Source of the DNA: JACVRW01 sp963739095
GTDB lineage: Bacteria; Actinomycetota; Thermoleophilia; Solirubrobacterales; Thermoleophilaceae
NCBI GenBank assembly: GCA_963739095.1
Contig: CAVTZF010000029.1
Location: 94,451 to 158,450 of the forward strand
DNA: 64,000 nucleotides
Direction of reading: 5' to 3'
Made by a program: the position numbers and the translations under genes. Of the stretch, positions 1-7,926 are shown piece after piece (position 1 is the first letter of the stretch; each line of letters starts with the position of its first letter). The notes below the pieces were generated by a model. That model was not told where the DNA came from, searched no databases, and saw nothing but the letters and a program-made list of their open reading frames with translations.

Positions 1-1
1 G

Positions 2-853
2 GTCCGCCTGGAGCGCCGCATCGAGAACAAGAACCGCGCGGTCGGCGGGCTGCTGTCCGGCGAGATCGCGCGCATGCACGGCGAGGAGGGCCTGCCCGAG
101 GGCAGCATCGCGGTGCGGCTCACGGGCTCGGCGGGGCAGAGCTTCGGCGCCTGGCTGGCCAGCGGGGTCGAGCTGCTGCTCGAGGGCGACGCGAACGACT
201 ACTGCGGCAAGGGGCTCTCCGGCGGCACCGTGGTCGTGCGCCCGTCCGCCTCCGCGACCTTCGTGGCCGAGGACAACGTGGTCGTGGGCAACACCGTGCT
301 CTACGGCGCGACCTCGGGGCGCGCCTTCTTCCGCGGCCTCGCGGGCGAGCGCTTCGCGGTCCGGAACTCGGGCGCGATCACCGTCGTCGAGGGCGTCGGC
401 GACCACGGCTGCGAGTACATGACCGGCGGCCGCGTGGTTGTGCTCGGCCCGACCGGCCTCAACTTCGCCGCCGGCATGAGCGGCGGCATCGCCTACGTGC
501 TCGATGTCGACGGTGCCTTCCGCGGCCGCTGCAACACCGAGCTCGTGGGGTTCGACGCGATCACGCCGGACGAGGAGGAGGAGCTGCGCGCCTGGATCGG
601 AGAGCACCTCGAGCGCACCGGCTCGAGCGTCGCGGAGCGCGTGCTCTCGGACTGGGCCGGCTCGATCAACTCGATGGTCAAGGTCATGCCCCACGACTAC
701 CGGCGAGCGCTCGCCGAGGCCTCGGCCGAGGGCGAGGCGGAGGTGGCGGCCGCCGCAGCCGGGCCGATGGCCACGCCGGGCTATGCGGCGGCGGCGCCGC
801 AGGCCTCGCCCGTCCCCGCCGAGGCAGCCGCGCCTGCGAAGAGCGCGCGCTGA
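2..853 (+). CDS. gltB: Glutamate synthase large subunit, C-terminal part (cut by window edge)
   Basis: The frame is open from base 2, so only the last 283 residues are visible. They form the C-terminal beta-helix (GXGXG) domain of GltB, which carries no catalytic residues but links the amidotransferase and FMN/Fe-S synthase domains. Recognisable blocks are ENKNRAVGGLLSGEIAR, GSAGQSFGAWLASG, DANDYCGKGLSGG and HGCEYMTGGRVVVLG, followed by an Ala/Pro-rich tail. The enzyme makes two glutamates from glutamine and 2-oxoglutarate. The stop overlaps the gltD start (TGATG), so the subunits are translationally coupled. Confidence 0.95.
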   Translation, partial: VRLERRIENKNRAVGGLLSGEIARMHGEEGLPEGSIAVRLTGSAGQSFGAWLASGVELLLEGDANDYCGKGLSGGTVVVRPSASATFVAEDNVVVGNTVLYGATSGRAFFRGLAGERFAVRNSGAITVVEGVGDHGCEYMTGGRVVVLGPTGLNFAAGMSGGIAYVLDVDGAFRGRCNTELVGFDAITPDEEEELRAWIGEHLERTGSSVAERVLSDWAGSINSMVKVMPHDYRRALAEASAEGEAEVAAAAAGPMATPGYAAAAPQASPVPAEAAAPAKSAR

Positions 854-2421
854 TGGGAGAGCTCGGCGGCTTCCTTCGCCTCGAGCGGGTCGGCTTCGAG
901 AAGCGCGACCCACATGAGCGCGTGCACGACTACCGGCAGTACTTCGGGCTGCCCGACGAGCGCGTCCTGCGTGACCAGGGCGCACGCTGCATGGACTGCG
1001 GCGTGCCCTTCTGCCACGAGGGCTGCCCGCTCGGCAACCTGATCCCGGACTGGAACGACCTCGTCTACCGCGACCAGTGGCGCGACGCGCTGATCAAGCT
1101 GCACGCCACCAACAACTTCCCCGAGTTCACCGGCCTGATCTGCCCGGCGCCCTGCGAGTCGGCCTGCGTCCTCGACATCAACGACGACCCCGTGACGATC
1201 GAGCAGATCGAGCTCGCGATCGTCACGCGCGGCTTCGAGGAAGGCTGGATAGCGCCCGACCCGCCGGAGCTGCGCACCGGCCGCAGCATCGCCGTGGTCG
1301 GGTCCGGGCCGGCGGGCCTGGCCGTGGCCGACGAGCTCAACAAGCTCGGCCACCGCGTCACCGTCTACGAGCGCGACGAGGGCCCCGGCGGCCTGCTCCG
1401 CTTCGGGGTGCCCGACGCCAAGCTCGAGAAGTGGATCATCGATCGCCGCGTGAGCCTGCTCGAGGAGGAGGGCATCGAGTTCCGCTACGACGTCGACGTG
1501 GGCGTGGACGTGAGCGCCGAGGAGCTGCGCCGCACTCACGACGCGCTCGTGGTGGCGATCGGCTCGCGGGTCCACCGCGCGCTGGCGGTGCCCGGGCGCG
1601 AGCTCGACGGCGTCCACTTCGCGATGGAGTACCTCTACCAGCGCAACCGCGCCGTGGCCGCGATGGACGGGCGCCCGCACCGCTCGACCCCGCCCGAGCA
1701 GACGATCAGCGCCGCCGGCAAGCGCGTCGTGGTCGTGGGCGGCGGCGACACCGGCATGGACTGCATCTCGAACGCCGTGCGTGAGGGCGCCGAGGACGTG
1801 CTGCTGCTCGACGTGTATCCGCAGCTCCCGCAGAAGGGGCGCCCGGCCGGCACACCGTGGCCGCTGCCGCCGAAGCGCACCCTGTCGACCTACGCGCTCG
1901 ACGAGGGCGGCGAGCGCCGCTTCGGCACGCAGGTCGTCGAGCTGCGCGGGTCGGACGGGCGCGTGACGGGCGTGCTTGGGCGCCGGGTCGAGGGTACGTC
2001 GTCGCGCGATCTGCACGTGATCGCCGGCAGCGACTTCGAGGAGCCCGCCGACCTCGTGCTGATCGCGATCGGCTTCGACCATCCCGAGCACGAGGGCCTC
2101 GTCGGCGAGCTGCGACTCGACCGCGACGCGCGGGGCAACGTCAAGGCGCCGGTCTACGGAACCAAGATCGAGGGCATCTTCGCCTGCGGAGACGCCCGGG
2201 TGGGCCAGTCGCTCGTGGTCACCGCCATCGCCGAGGGTCGTCGCTGCGCCCGCGTCGTGGACCAGTACCTGGGCGGGTCCGGCGAGATCCGGCGCGTGCC
2301 CGCCGAGGCGATGTTCGCCTTCGAGGACGGCGACCCGTACTCCCTCCGTCACCAGGCCGAGATCGCCCGCACGGTGACGGTCGGCGACGCGTTCTGGTCG
2401 GGCCCGCGCGACCAGCGCTAG
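853..2421 (+). CDS. gltD: Glutamate synthase small subunit, NAD(P)H-dependent
   Basis: This 522-residue protein matches GltD in length and layout. The N-terminal Fe-S region has C46, C49, C54 and C58 (CMDCGVPFCHEGCPLG), then a second set in ICPAPCESACVLD. An FAD-binding GSGPAGLAV motif follows, then an NAD(P)H-binding VVGGGDTGMDC motif, and a C-terminal FAD site ending IFACGDARVGQSLVV. GltD oxidises NAD(P)H and passes electrons to GltB. The start codon overlaps the gltB stop. Nothing looks missing. No clear terminator follows; the next 255 bases hold repeats. Confidence 0.96.
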   Translation: MGELGGFLRLERVGFEKRDPHERVHDYRQYFGLPDERVLRDQGARCMDCGVPFCHEGCPLGNLIPDWNDLVYRDQWRDALIKLHATNNFPEFTGLICPAPCESACVLDINDDPVTIEQIELAIVTRGFEEGWIAPDPPELRTGRSIAVVGSGPAGLAVADELNKLGHRVTVYERDEGPGGLLRFGVPDAKLEKWIIDRRVSLLEEEGIEFRYDVDVGVDVSAEELRRTHDALVVAIGSRVHRALAVPGRELDGVHFAMEYLYQRNRAVAAMDGRPHRSTPPEQTISAAGKRVVVVGGGDTGMDCISNAVREGAEDVLLLDVYPQLPQKGRPAGTPWPLPPKRTLSTYALDEGGERRFGTQVVELRGSDGRVTGVLGRRVEGTSSRDLHVIAGSDFEEPADLVLIAIGFDHPEHEGLVGELRLDRDARGNVKAPVYGTKIEGIFACGDARVGQSLVVTAIAEGRRCARVVDQYLGGSGEIRRVPAEAMFAFEDGDPYSLRHQAEIARTVTVGDAFWSGPRDQR

Positions 2422-2484
2422 CTTCGCCACGGGCGAACGACGGCTATGAAGGGGGTGGGACGGTCGCGCGGGGCGTTCACCCGC

Positions 2485-2588
2485 CACGTTGCCGGATCGA
2501 TAGTCCCAGAGACCACTAATCCGGCGCCCTTGGGTCACTGTGGCGATTTGCTGTCGTCAGACGACACCAAAGGGCCACGGTGGCTGGC
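2485..2588. repeat. Intergenic stem-loop repeat, copy A
   Basis: Lies in the 255-base gap between gltD and the MFS gene. Bases 2491-2525 form an imperfect palindrome, GCCGGAT...ATCCGGC. The same 35-base layout recurs at 22257-22291, with conserved GATnGTC and GAC blocks inside. Both copies are preceded by CACGnTGCCGG and followed about 85-95 bases later by CACGGTG. No protein is encoded. Confidence 0.55.
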
Positions 2589-2628
2589 CTTCCGCCAGGT
2601 GCGCCCCCCTGGTAGCTGTCGTTCGCCA

Positions 2629-2647
2629 GCGCCACACCCAGTGGCGC
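2629..2647 (+). other. Short hairpin ahead of the MFS-cNMP gene
   Basis: GCGCCAC (2629-2635) pairs with GTGGCGC (2641-2647) around a 5-base loop. There is no T-run after it, so it is not a classical terminator. It could help end gltBD transcription or be part of the repeat-rich spacer. Confidence 0.35.
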
Positions 2648-2676
2648 CCTTCCGCGGCGCGATCTAGGCTCCGCCG

Positions 2677-4350
2677 ATGGCGGACTCGCGCCAGCCGGAC
2701 TCGTTCCGGCGGACGGTCGTCGACGCGCTTGCGACGGCCAGCCTGCGCCGCCTACAGGCGAGCTGGGCGCTGAGCTCTTTCGGCCAGTGGGCCTTCCAGG
2801 TCATCCTTGTCGTGTACGCCTACGACGTGGGCGGCGCCACGGCGGTCGCGCTGGCCACGCTCGTGACGATGGTGCCCGCCGGCCTTGCGGCGCCGCTCGC
2901 GGGCATGCTCGTCGACCGCGGTTCGAGGCGCGACGTGCTGCTCACCACGGAGGTGGCGAGGGCGCTCGCGCTGGCGGGGGTCGCCGGCGCGGTCGCCGTC
3001 GACGTGCCGCTCGCCCCGGTGCTGGTGCTGGGCGCGATCTTCACGGTGCTTCAGACGTTCCACCTCCCGGCCCAGTGCGCGCTGCTGCCCGCGCTGGCGG
3101 CCACGCCGCGGCAGTTGGCGGCGTCGAACGCGCTGACCACGTCCGTCGACAACGCCGGGGTCCTGGTCGGGTCGATCATCGGCGGCGCTCTCGTGGCGGC
3201 GGCGAGCGCGCAGACCGCGTTCTTCGTCACGGCGGCCCTGTACGCGGTGGCGGCCTGGCCGCTGGCGCGGGTCCCGCGCGACCCGGTGCCCGCGCACAGG
3301 GAGAGGAGCGACGAGGACGGGCCGCTCACGGAGCTCGTGTCGGGCCTGCGGGCCGTCGGCGGCGAGCCGAGCCTGCGGCTCGTCGTCGGCCTGATGAGCG
3401 CCGGGTCCTTCGTGGAGGGAGCGGTCGACGTGCTGATCGTGCTGCTGGCGGTCGAGCTGCTCGACATCGGCGGCCAGGGCGTCGGCTGGCTGAACGCGGC
3501 CTGGGGCGTCGGTGGGCTGGTGGCGGGCGCGGCCGCCATCGCGCTGCTCGGGCGCGGCCGGCTCGCCGCCGGGCTTGCCGGCGGCGGCCTGCTGGCCGGC
3601 GCCTGTCTGATCCTGCTCGCGGCGGTCCCGGACCTGACGTTCGTGGCCCTGGGCCTGTTCGTACTGGTGGGGATCGGCTACGGCCTGATCGAGATCGCGG
3701 GCGTGACCCTGGTTCAGCGGATGACGTCGGACGACCTCCTCGGACGAGCCTTCGCGGTCTGGGAGAGCGGCTACTGGCTCATGTGCGGTCTCGGCGCGAT
3801 CACCGCACCGCTGCTGATCGAGCTGTTCGGCGTGCGCGGAGCGCTGGTCGCGCTCGGTCTGCTGCTCCCCGCGGTCGTCCTGGTGCGCTGGCGGGCCTTG
3901 GCGCGCTTCGAGGCGGGGGTGTCCGTGCCGGAGGAGGCGTTCACGCTGCTGCGGGCCGTGCCGATGTTCGCGCCGCTGGCGCTCGGCACGGTCGAGAGCC
4001 TTGCCAACAGCGTCCACCGCATCGACCTGCCGGCGCGGACCGCGGTGGTGAGCGAGGGCGAACTGGGCGACCGCTTCTACCTGATAGCGAGCGGCGACTT
4101 CGACGTGACCAACAGCGATGGCGACTTCCCCCCGCTCGGCGCCGGCGACGTGTTCGGCGAGATCGCGCTGCTGCGCGATGTGCCGCGCACAGCGACCGTC
4201 ACCGCCCGAACACAGGCGCGCGTCTACGCGCTCGACCGCGACTCATTTCTCACGGCGGTGAGCGGACATCGGTTCAGCACGCGCGCCGCGAGCAGCATGG
4301 CCGACGAGCGCGCGGGCAATACGCCCGAGCCGCACCGCGCGGAGGCGTGA
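2677..4350 (+). CDS. MFS transporter fused to a C-terminal cyclic-nucleotide-binding domain
   Basis: 557 residues. Residues about 20-420 are a hydrophobic MFS fold of roughly 10-12 membrane segments; the FGQWAFQVILVVYAYD start and the LAGMLVDRGSRRDVLL loop (the MFS loop 2-3 signature position) are typical of macrolide-efflux/DHA3-like carriers. Residues about 425-535 are a CRP-like cNMP domain with GELGDRFYLIASGDF and the phosphate-binding cassette GDVFGEIALLRDVPRTATV. This suggests transport gated by cAMP/cGMP or a related ligand on the cytoplasmic side, which is inference. Substrate unknown. No Shine-Dalgarno; TAGGCT at 2665-2670 ends 6 bases before ATG, so a leaderless message is likely. 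Confidence 0.85.
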   Translation: MADSRQPDSFRRTVVDALATASLRRLQASWALSSFGQWAFQVILVVYAYDVGGATAVALATLVTMVPAGLAAPLAGMLVDRGSRRDVLLTTEVARALALAGVAGAVAVDVPLAPVLVLGAIFTVLQTFHLPAQCALLPALAATPRQLAASNALTTSVDNAGVLVGSIIGGALVAAASAQTAFFVTAALYAVAAWPLARVPRDPVPAHRERSDEDGPLTELVSGLRAVGGEPSLRLVVGLMSAGSFVEGAVDVLIVLLAVELLDIGGQGVGWLNAAWGVGGLVAGAAAIALLGRGRLAAGLAGGGLLAGACLILLAAVPDLTFVALGLFVLVGIGYGLIEIAGVTLVQRMTSDDLLGRAFAVWESGYWLMCGLGAITAPLLIELFGVRGALVALGLLLPAVVLVRWRALARFEAGVSVPEEAFTLLRAVPMFAPLALGTVESLANSVHRIDLPARTAVVSEGELGDRFYLIASGDFDVTNSDGDFPPLGAGDVFGEIALLRDVPRTATVTARTQARVYALDRDSFLTAVSGHRFSTRAASSMADERAGNTPEPHRAEA

Positions 4351-4354
4351 GCCC

Positions 4355-4762
4355 TTACCGGGCGCCCCGCCGGGCGGCCAGCAGATAGGCCACGAGCGAA
4401 TCCAGCGCTTGAGAGTTCATCCGCGCGCCGAAGTTGTCCGGCATGACGCTGAACGTGCCCGCGGCGGACCCCGGCGGGGTGACGATGGTGGCGCGCAGCG
4501 ACCGCCGGTCGTAGGCCGCCAGGCGCTCGTCGAGGTCGGGCCCGATCACGCCGGTCGAGCCGGCGTCCGCGAAGCGGTGGCAGCTGCCGCAGCCCATCTG
4601 GAAGAAGAGCTCGCGGCCGGCCTCGGGGCGCACGGCTGCCGCCGTCTGGCCGGCGCCCCCGCGCTCGTCGTCGCCGTCGACCGCCGTGATCACGACGAAC
4701 GTGGCGGCCGCCGCAACGAGGCCGGCGACGGCCGCGAGCGCGAGGGCGCGCGGCTTGTTCAC
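4355..4762 (-). CDS. Small membrane-anchored cytochrome c
   Basis: 135 residues starting at a GTG that overlaps the upstream stop (GTGA). Residues 5-24 are an uncleaved signal/anchor (ALALAAVAGLVAAAATFVVI). The haem c motif CGSCH is at residues 59-63 in FFQMGCGSCHRFADAGSTG, and a distal Met ligand is likely in FSVMPDNFGARM. The size and single haem fit a class I cytochrome c acting as electron carrier outside the membrane. It is coupled to the membrane protein at 4759-5328, so the two probably work together. An alternative start further upstream would run into that gene. Confidence 0.85.
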   Translation of the reverse strand: MNKPRALALAAVAGLVAAAATFVVITAVDGDDERGGAGQTAAAVRPEAGRELFFQMGCGSCHRFADAGSTGVIGPDLDERLAAYDRRSLRATIVTPPGSAAGTFSVMPDNFGARMNSQALDSLVAYLLAARRGAR

Positions 4763-5328
4763 GTGTCGAGCGCCGGCTCGCCTCCGGCCCTGCCGCGGCG
4801 GCTCAGCAGCATCAGCACGAGCCAGGCCGTGAGCAGGCCGACGCCGGCGGCCAGCACCAGCGCCAGCGGCACCGAAGAGCCACCGTCGGTGGGCGACTGG
4901 GTCGCGGCCGGCTGCGCGGCAGGCGGCTCGGTCGGTGCGGGGGAGGGCACCGGGTCGCCGCCGCCGTCTCCCAGCGTCACCGGTGGGAACGTGTGCCGCT
5001 GGCTGTAGCCGTCGTCGATCACGTACTCGTAGCGCCCGCTTTCGGGGAAGACGACCTGGGCGCGATAGAGCCCGCTCTTGTTCACGAGCCGCGCCGGGAA
5101 CGTGTCGACGAGCTCGCCGCCGGAGTGCCGGACGGTCACGGACGGGTGTCCGTCGAGGAACGGCGTGCGCCCGTGGGCCAGGACCGTGAACTCCGCCGTC
5201 CAGGTCTCGCCGGGCTCGATTCCCTCGGGCAGCGACTGCAGCCCGAGCGTCGCGTAGCCACCTCCGAGCGTCGTGGCCGGGAATGCCAGCACCAACAGCA
5301 GCACGAGTGGGCCGATCCAGCGGGTCAT
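4759..5328 (-). CDS. Secreted, C-terminally membrane-anchored beta-domain protein
   Basis: 189 residues. The start was chosen because AAGGAGG lies just before this ATG and a signal peptide follows directly (MTRWIGPLVLLLVLAFPATTL). Residues about 25-120 look like a single beta-sandwich, with ETWTAEFTVLAHGRTP and GRYEYVIDDGYSQRHTFPPV. This loosely resembles YtkA/CopC-like periplasmic domains, but I see no clear metal ligand set. A Pro/Ala/Thr linker and a C-terminal membrane helix (LALVLAAGVGLLTAWLVLML) follow. The stop overlaps the cytochrome c start. Function unknown; it may present or support the cytochrome. Confidence 0.7.
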   Translation of the reverse strand: MTRWIGPLVLLLVLAFPATTLGGGYATLGLQSLPEGIEPGETWTAEFTVLAHGRTPFLDGHPSVTVRHSGGELVDTFPARLVNKSGLYRAQVVFPESGRYEYVIDDGYSQRHTFPPVTLGDGGGDPVPSPAPTEPPAAQPAATQSPTDGGSSVPLALVLAAGVGLLTAWLVLMLLSRRGRAGGEPALDT

Positions 5329-5394
5329 CGCTCCTCCTTGTCTCGACATCCACCCCTGGTACGTCTGCCGAGCGGCTGAGGTTCCCGGGAGCGG

Positions 5395-5400
5395 TAGGTT
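5395..5400 (+). promoter_or_regulatory. -10-like hexamer for the SDR gene
   Basis: TAGGTT ends 6 bases before the ATG at 5407 and there is no Shine-Dalgarno. This is the same arrangement as ahead of many genes here, consistent with a leaderless transcript. Confidence 0.45.
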
Positions 5401-5406
5401 CAGGCA

Positions 5407-6375
5407 ATGAGCACGGCATTCGTCACCGGCGGCTCGGGCTTCATCGGCGGCGCCCTGATCGAGCGCCTGGGGCGCGAGGGCTGGAACGTCCGCGCGCTGG
5501 CGCGCTCGGACGCCGCGGCCGCGCGCGTGGGCGAGCTCGGCGCCGAGCCGGTGCGCGGCGACCTCGAGGACCGGCGCGCGCTCGAGGAGGGCGCGGCGGG
5601 CAGCGAGGTGGCCTTTCACTGTGCCGCCAAGGTGGAGGAGTGGGGCGACCCCGAGGACTTCGAGCGGCTCAACGTGTTCGGCACCCAGAACGCGCTCGAC
5701 GCGTGCATCGCGGCCGGCGTCAGGCGCTTCGTGCACGCCGGCACCGAGGCCGCCCTGTCCGCGGGCCAGCCGCTCGTGAACGTGAACGAGGACGCGCCGC
5801 TGCGGCCAGACTCGCCGATCCTCTACGCGGCCTCGAAGGCACGCGCGGAGCAGCGCGTCCGGGCCGCCAACGGCGACGGCATCGAGACGGTGGTGATCAG
5901 GCCGCGCTTCGTCTGGGGCCGAGGCGACACGACGCTGCTGCCCGCGCTCATCGAGCTGGTCGAGTCAGGCCGCTTCCGCTGGATCGGCGGCGGCGCTCAG
6001 CTCACCGACACGACGAACGTCGACAACACCGTCGAGGGGCTCTGGCTGGGGGCCACAAAGGCGCCGCCGGGCGGCGTGTACTTCGTGACCGACGGCGAGC
6101 CCGTCGTGTTTCGCGAGTTCGTGACGAGCTGGCTCGGGACCCAGGGCGTCTCCGTGCCCGACAAGAGCGTTCCGGGCGTGGTGGCCGATGCGGCCGCTGC
6201 CGTCTCCGAGCGCGCCTGGCGGCTGCTCAAGCGGCCGGGCTCACCACCGCTCACGCGGATGGCCGTCTGGGCCTCCTCGAAGGAGTGCACGCTCGACATC
6301 ACGCGCGCGCGGCGCGAGCTGGGCTACCTGCCGGTTGTGTCCCGCGAGCAGGGACTCGCGGCTCTGTCGGGCTAG
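5407..6375 (+). CDS. NAD(P)-dependent epimerase/dehydratase (extended SDR, 3-beta-HSD-like)
   Basis: 322 residues with the Rossmann motif TGGSGFIGGAL at the N terminus and the catalytic pair Y140/K144 in YAASK. The later block VVIRPRFVWGRGDTTLLP is typical of extended SDRs related to 3-beta-hydroxysteroid dehydrogenases and dihydroflavonol reductases. The likely reaction is NAD(P)-linked oxidation or reduction of a sugar-, steroid- or isoprenoid-type hydroxyl; the substrate cannot be told. The 3' end overlaps the convergent FHA gene by 4 bases. Confidence 0.88.
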   Translation: MSTAFVTGGSGFIGGALIERLGREGWNVRALARSDAAAARVGELGAEPVRGDLEDRRALEEGAAGSEVAFHCAAKVEEWGDPEDFERLNVFGTQNALDACIAAGVRRFVHAGTEAALSAGQPLVNVNEDAPLRPDSPILYAASKARAEQRVRAANGDGIETVVIRPRFVWGRGDTTLLPALIELVESGRFRWIGGGAQLTDTTNVDNTVEGLWLGATKAPPGGVYFVTDGEPVVFREFVTSWLGTQGVSVPDKSVPGVVADAAAAVSERAWRLLKRPGSPPLTRMAVWASSKECTLDITRARRELGYLPVVSREQGLAALSG

Positions 6376-6929
6376 CCGGCCGTGCCGGCGGTCGTCTCCT
6401 CGCGCTCGGCCACGAGGCTCACGAAGAAGAGCCGGAAGCGGCCCACCGCAATCTCGTCGCCGTCGTCGAGCTCTGCGAGCTCCACTCGATCGCCGTTCCT
6501 GAACACGCCGTTCAGGCTGCGGTCGTCGAGGATGCGCGCACCCGCGCTGTCGCGATACAGGAGCGCGTGACGCCGCGACACGGTCGGGTCGTCGAAGCGC
6601 ACGTGTGCCGACAGGCTGCGGCCGATACGGGTCCAGCCGTCCTGGAGCGGGACGACGCGCACGCGCTCGGCGTCCTCGAAGGCCAGGTAGTCGCCGGACC
6701 GAACCAGCGCGTCGCGGGCCTCGTCCAGCCAGTCGGGCGCGCCCTCGACGTCCTGGTGACGCGGGGCCCTCACGTCCTCGCCGAACAGCGAGGCGCGGCG
6801 GAAGCTGTCACCGCCGCACTCGGGGCAGGACGGCACCTTGTCCCGTTCGTGCAAAGCAACCGCGAAGCCACAGGAGTCACACCGAAACGAACCAGCTCCC
6901 GCGAGGGTGCCGGAACTGAAGGCTTCCAT
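6372..6929 (-). CDS. FHA-domain protein with N-terminal zinc ribbon
   Basis: 185 residues. The start has a GGAGAG Shine-Dalgarno 8 bases upstream; a longer frame to 6992 has none. The N terminus has two CxxC knuckles (CDSCGF and CPECGG), a zinc ribbon. Residues about 100-175 are an FHA domain with IGRSLSAHVRFDD, VSRRHALL and DRSLNGVFRNGDRVE, the usual Gly-Arg, Ser-Arg-Arg-His and Asn-Gly positions for phosphothreonine binding. It probably reads Ser/Thr-kinase signalling, but no kinase is adjacent. Divergent from the small Cys protein at 7078. Confidence 0.88.
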   Translation of the reverse strand: MEAFSSGTLAGAGSFRCDSCGFAVALHERDKVPSCPECGGDSFRRASLFGEDVRAPRHQDVEGAPDWLDEARDALVRSGDYLAFEDAERVRVVPLQDGWTRIGRSLSAHVRFDDPTVSRRHALLYRDSAGARILDDRSLNGVFRNGDRVELAELDDGDEIAVGRFRLFFVSLVAEREETTAGTAG

Positions 6930-6992
6930 CGGAATTTCTCTCCTCAGGGGTGGGGGTTGTGGGGATGGTAACGAGCGAGGCTCCAATTCCAA

Positions 6993-7024
6993 GCCAAAAA
7001 CGCGCTAATTGCGGGCTTTTTGGC
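6993..7024. repeat. Inverted repeat in divergent spacer
   Basis: GCCAAAAA (6993-7000) and TTTTTGGC (7017-7024) are perfect 8-base arms around a 16-base centre containing GCTAATTG. It sits between the divergent FHA gene and the small Cys-protein gene. It could be an operator or a terminator-like hairpin. The GCTAATTG word recurs in the terminal repeats at 33218-33341. Confidence 0.4.
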
Positions 7025-7077
7025 CCACCTGGGCAGGACTGCCCGCCGTCTCGGCGAACGGTTCCCCCGTGCCTGAC

Positions 7078-7311
7078 ATGGACGCACTGCTCGTTCGCAG
7101 CTTCATCGGGGCCCTGCCCTCGACCGCCGCGAGCTGCGCCGACTGCCGGCGCACACCGCTCGCGGGCGAGACGGTTCACAGGCTCGACAGCGGCCGTTTG
7201 ATGTGCGACCTGTGCTTCGCGGCGCTCCCCGCGGACCGCCGGCTGGCGGTCTCGAGTGAGCGCGTGCACGCGAGCGAGCGGCGGCTCTCCGTCGTCCCGA
7301 AGGCTGCCTGA
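7078..7311 (+). CDS. Small protein with two CxxC knuckles
   Basis: 77 residues from ATG 7078; an upstream start at 7009 in the same frame would run through the inverted repeat. The sequence has CADCRR (about residue 22) and MCDLCFAAL (about residue 43), spaced like a treble-clef or zinc-ribbon metal site, and a charged tail. It is soluble, with no signal peptide. Function unknown. High-GC codon use is normal for the window, which supports a real gene, but the evidence is modest. Confidence 0.55.
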   Translation: MDALLVRSFIGALPSTAASCADCRRTPLAGETVHRLDSGRLMCDLCFAALPADRRLAVSSERVHASERRLSVVPKAA

Positions 7312-7355
7312 GCCCGCCGCGCCGGGAGAACGGCGGCAGGTAGGATCCCGCCGCG

Positions 7356-7913
7356 ATGCGCGAGGTCACCGTCTCGAAGATCATCTCGGCCGACCGCGAG
7401 GCGATCTTCGATCTCGTCTCCGACCTCGCCAGCCGTCCCGCGTACGCCGACCACTACATGCGCGACTACCGGCTGGCGCGCGTCAACCCCGTCGGCGAAG
7501 GCGCGGCGGCGCGCTTCCAGATGAAGAAGCCGTTCGCAAAGGAGTACGCCGAGCTCCAGCTGAGCGAGGTCGACCGGCCGCGCCGGATCGTCGAGACGAT
7601 CGCGCTCGGCCGTCGAGGGCGCAACCGCTTCCTGGCCGTCTACGACTTCGGCAAGGAGGCGCCGGGGGTCACACGCGTGGAGCTGACCACCTACGGGGAG
7701 CCCGCGACCTTCGTCGACCGCATGAAGCAGATCGGCGCCGCCGGCTGGACCAAGAGGCAGACCGCCAAGCAGCTCGAACGCCTGCGCATGATCTTCGAGG
7801 AGCCCGGCAAGGAGCCGCTCAAGCGGGCCACGATCGCGGGCTACGAGCCCTCCAAGGCGCCCCGCTTCGGAGCTCCGCGCGGCACCGATCCGGCCCGCAT
7901 GCCGCCCCATTAG
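7356..7913 (+). CDS. SRPBCC (START-like) family protein
   Basis: 185 residues. The beginning (VTVSKIISADREAIFDLVSD) is the classic first strand and helix of the SRPBCC ligand-binding fold, and FARYDFG-like and VTRVELTTYGE strands follow. The last 50 residues are a basic helical tail (KQLERLRMIFEE) not usual for the family. Such proteins bind hydrophobic ligands or act as cyclase/aromatase-like enzymes; the ligand is unknown. TAGGAT at 7341-7346 lies 9 bases before the ATG and there is no Shine-Dalgarno. Confidence 0.8.
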   Translation: MREVTVSKIISADREAIFDLVSDLASRPAYADHYMRDYRLARVNPVGEGAAARFQMKKPFAKEYAELQLSEVDRPRRIVETIALGRRGRNRFLAVYDFGKEAPGVTRVELTTYGEPATFVDRMKQIGAAGWTKRQTAKQLERLRMIFEEPGKEPLKRATIAGYEPSKAPRFGAPRGTDPARMPPH

Positions 7914-7926
7914 ACTGCCGGACCGG

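Noticed and set aside
781..2538. Long open frame antisense to gltD
   Set aside because: It is the shadow of gltD at high GC: Arg/Ala/Val/Asp-rich, with no motif. Similar long antisense frames under the MFS (2752-4017), GGDEF-EAL (12644-14584), topB (17783-20176), addA (28956-30830) and others were left out for the same reason.
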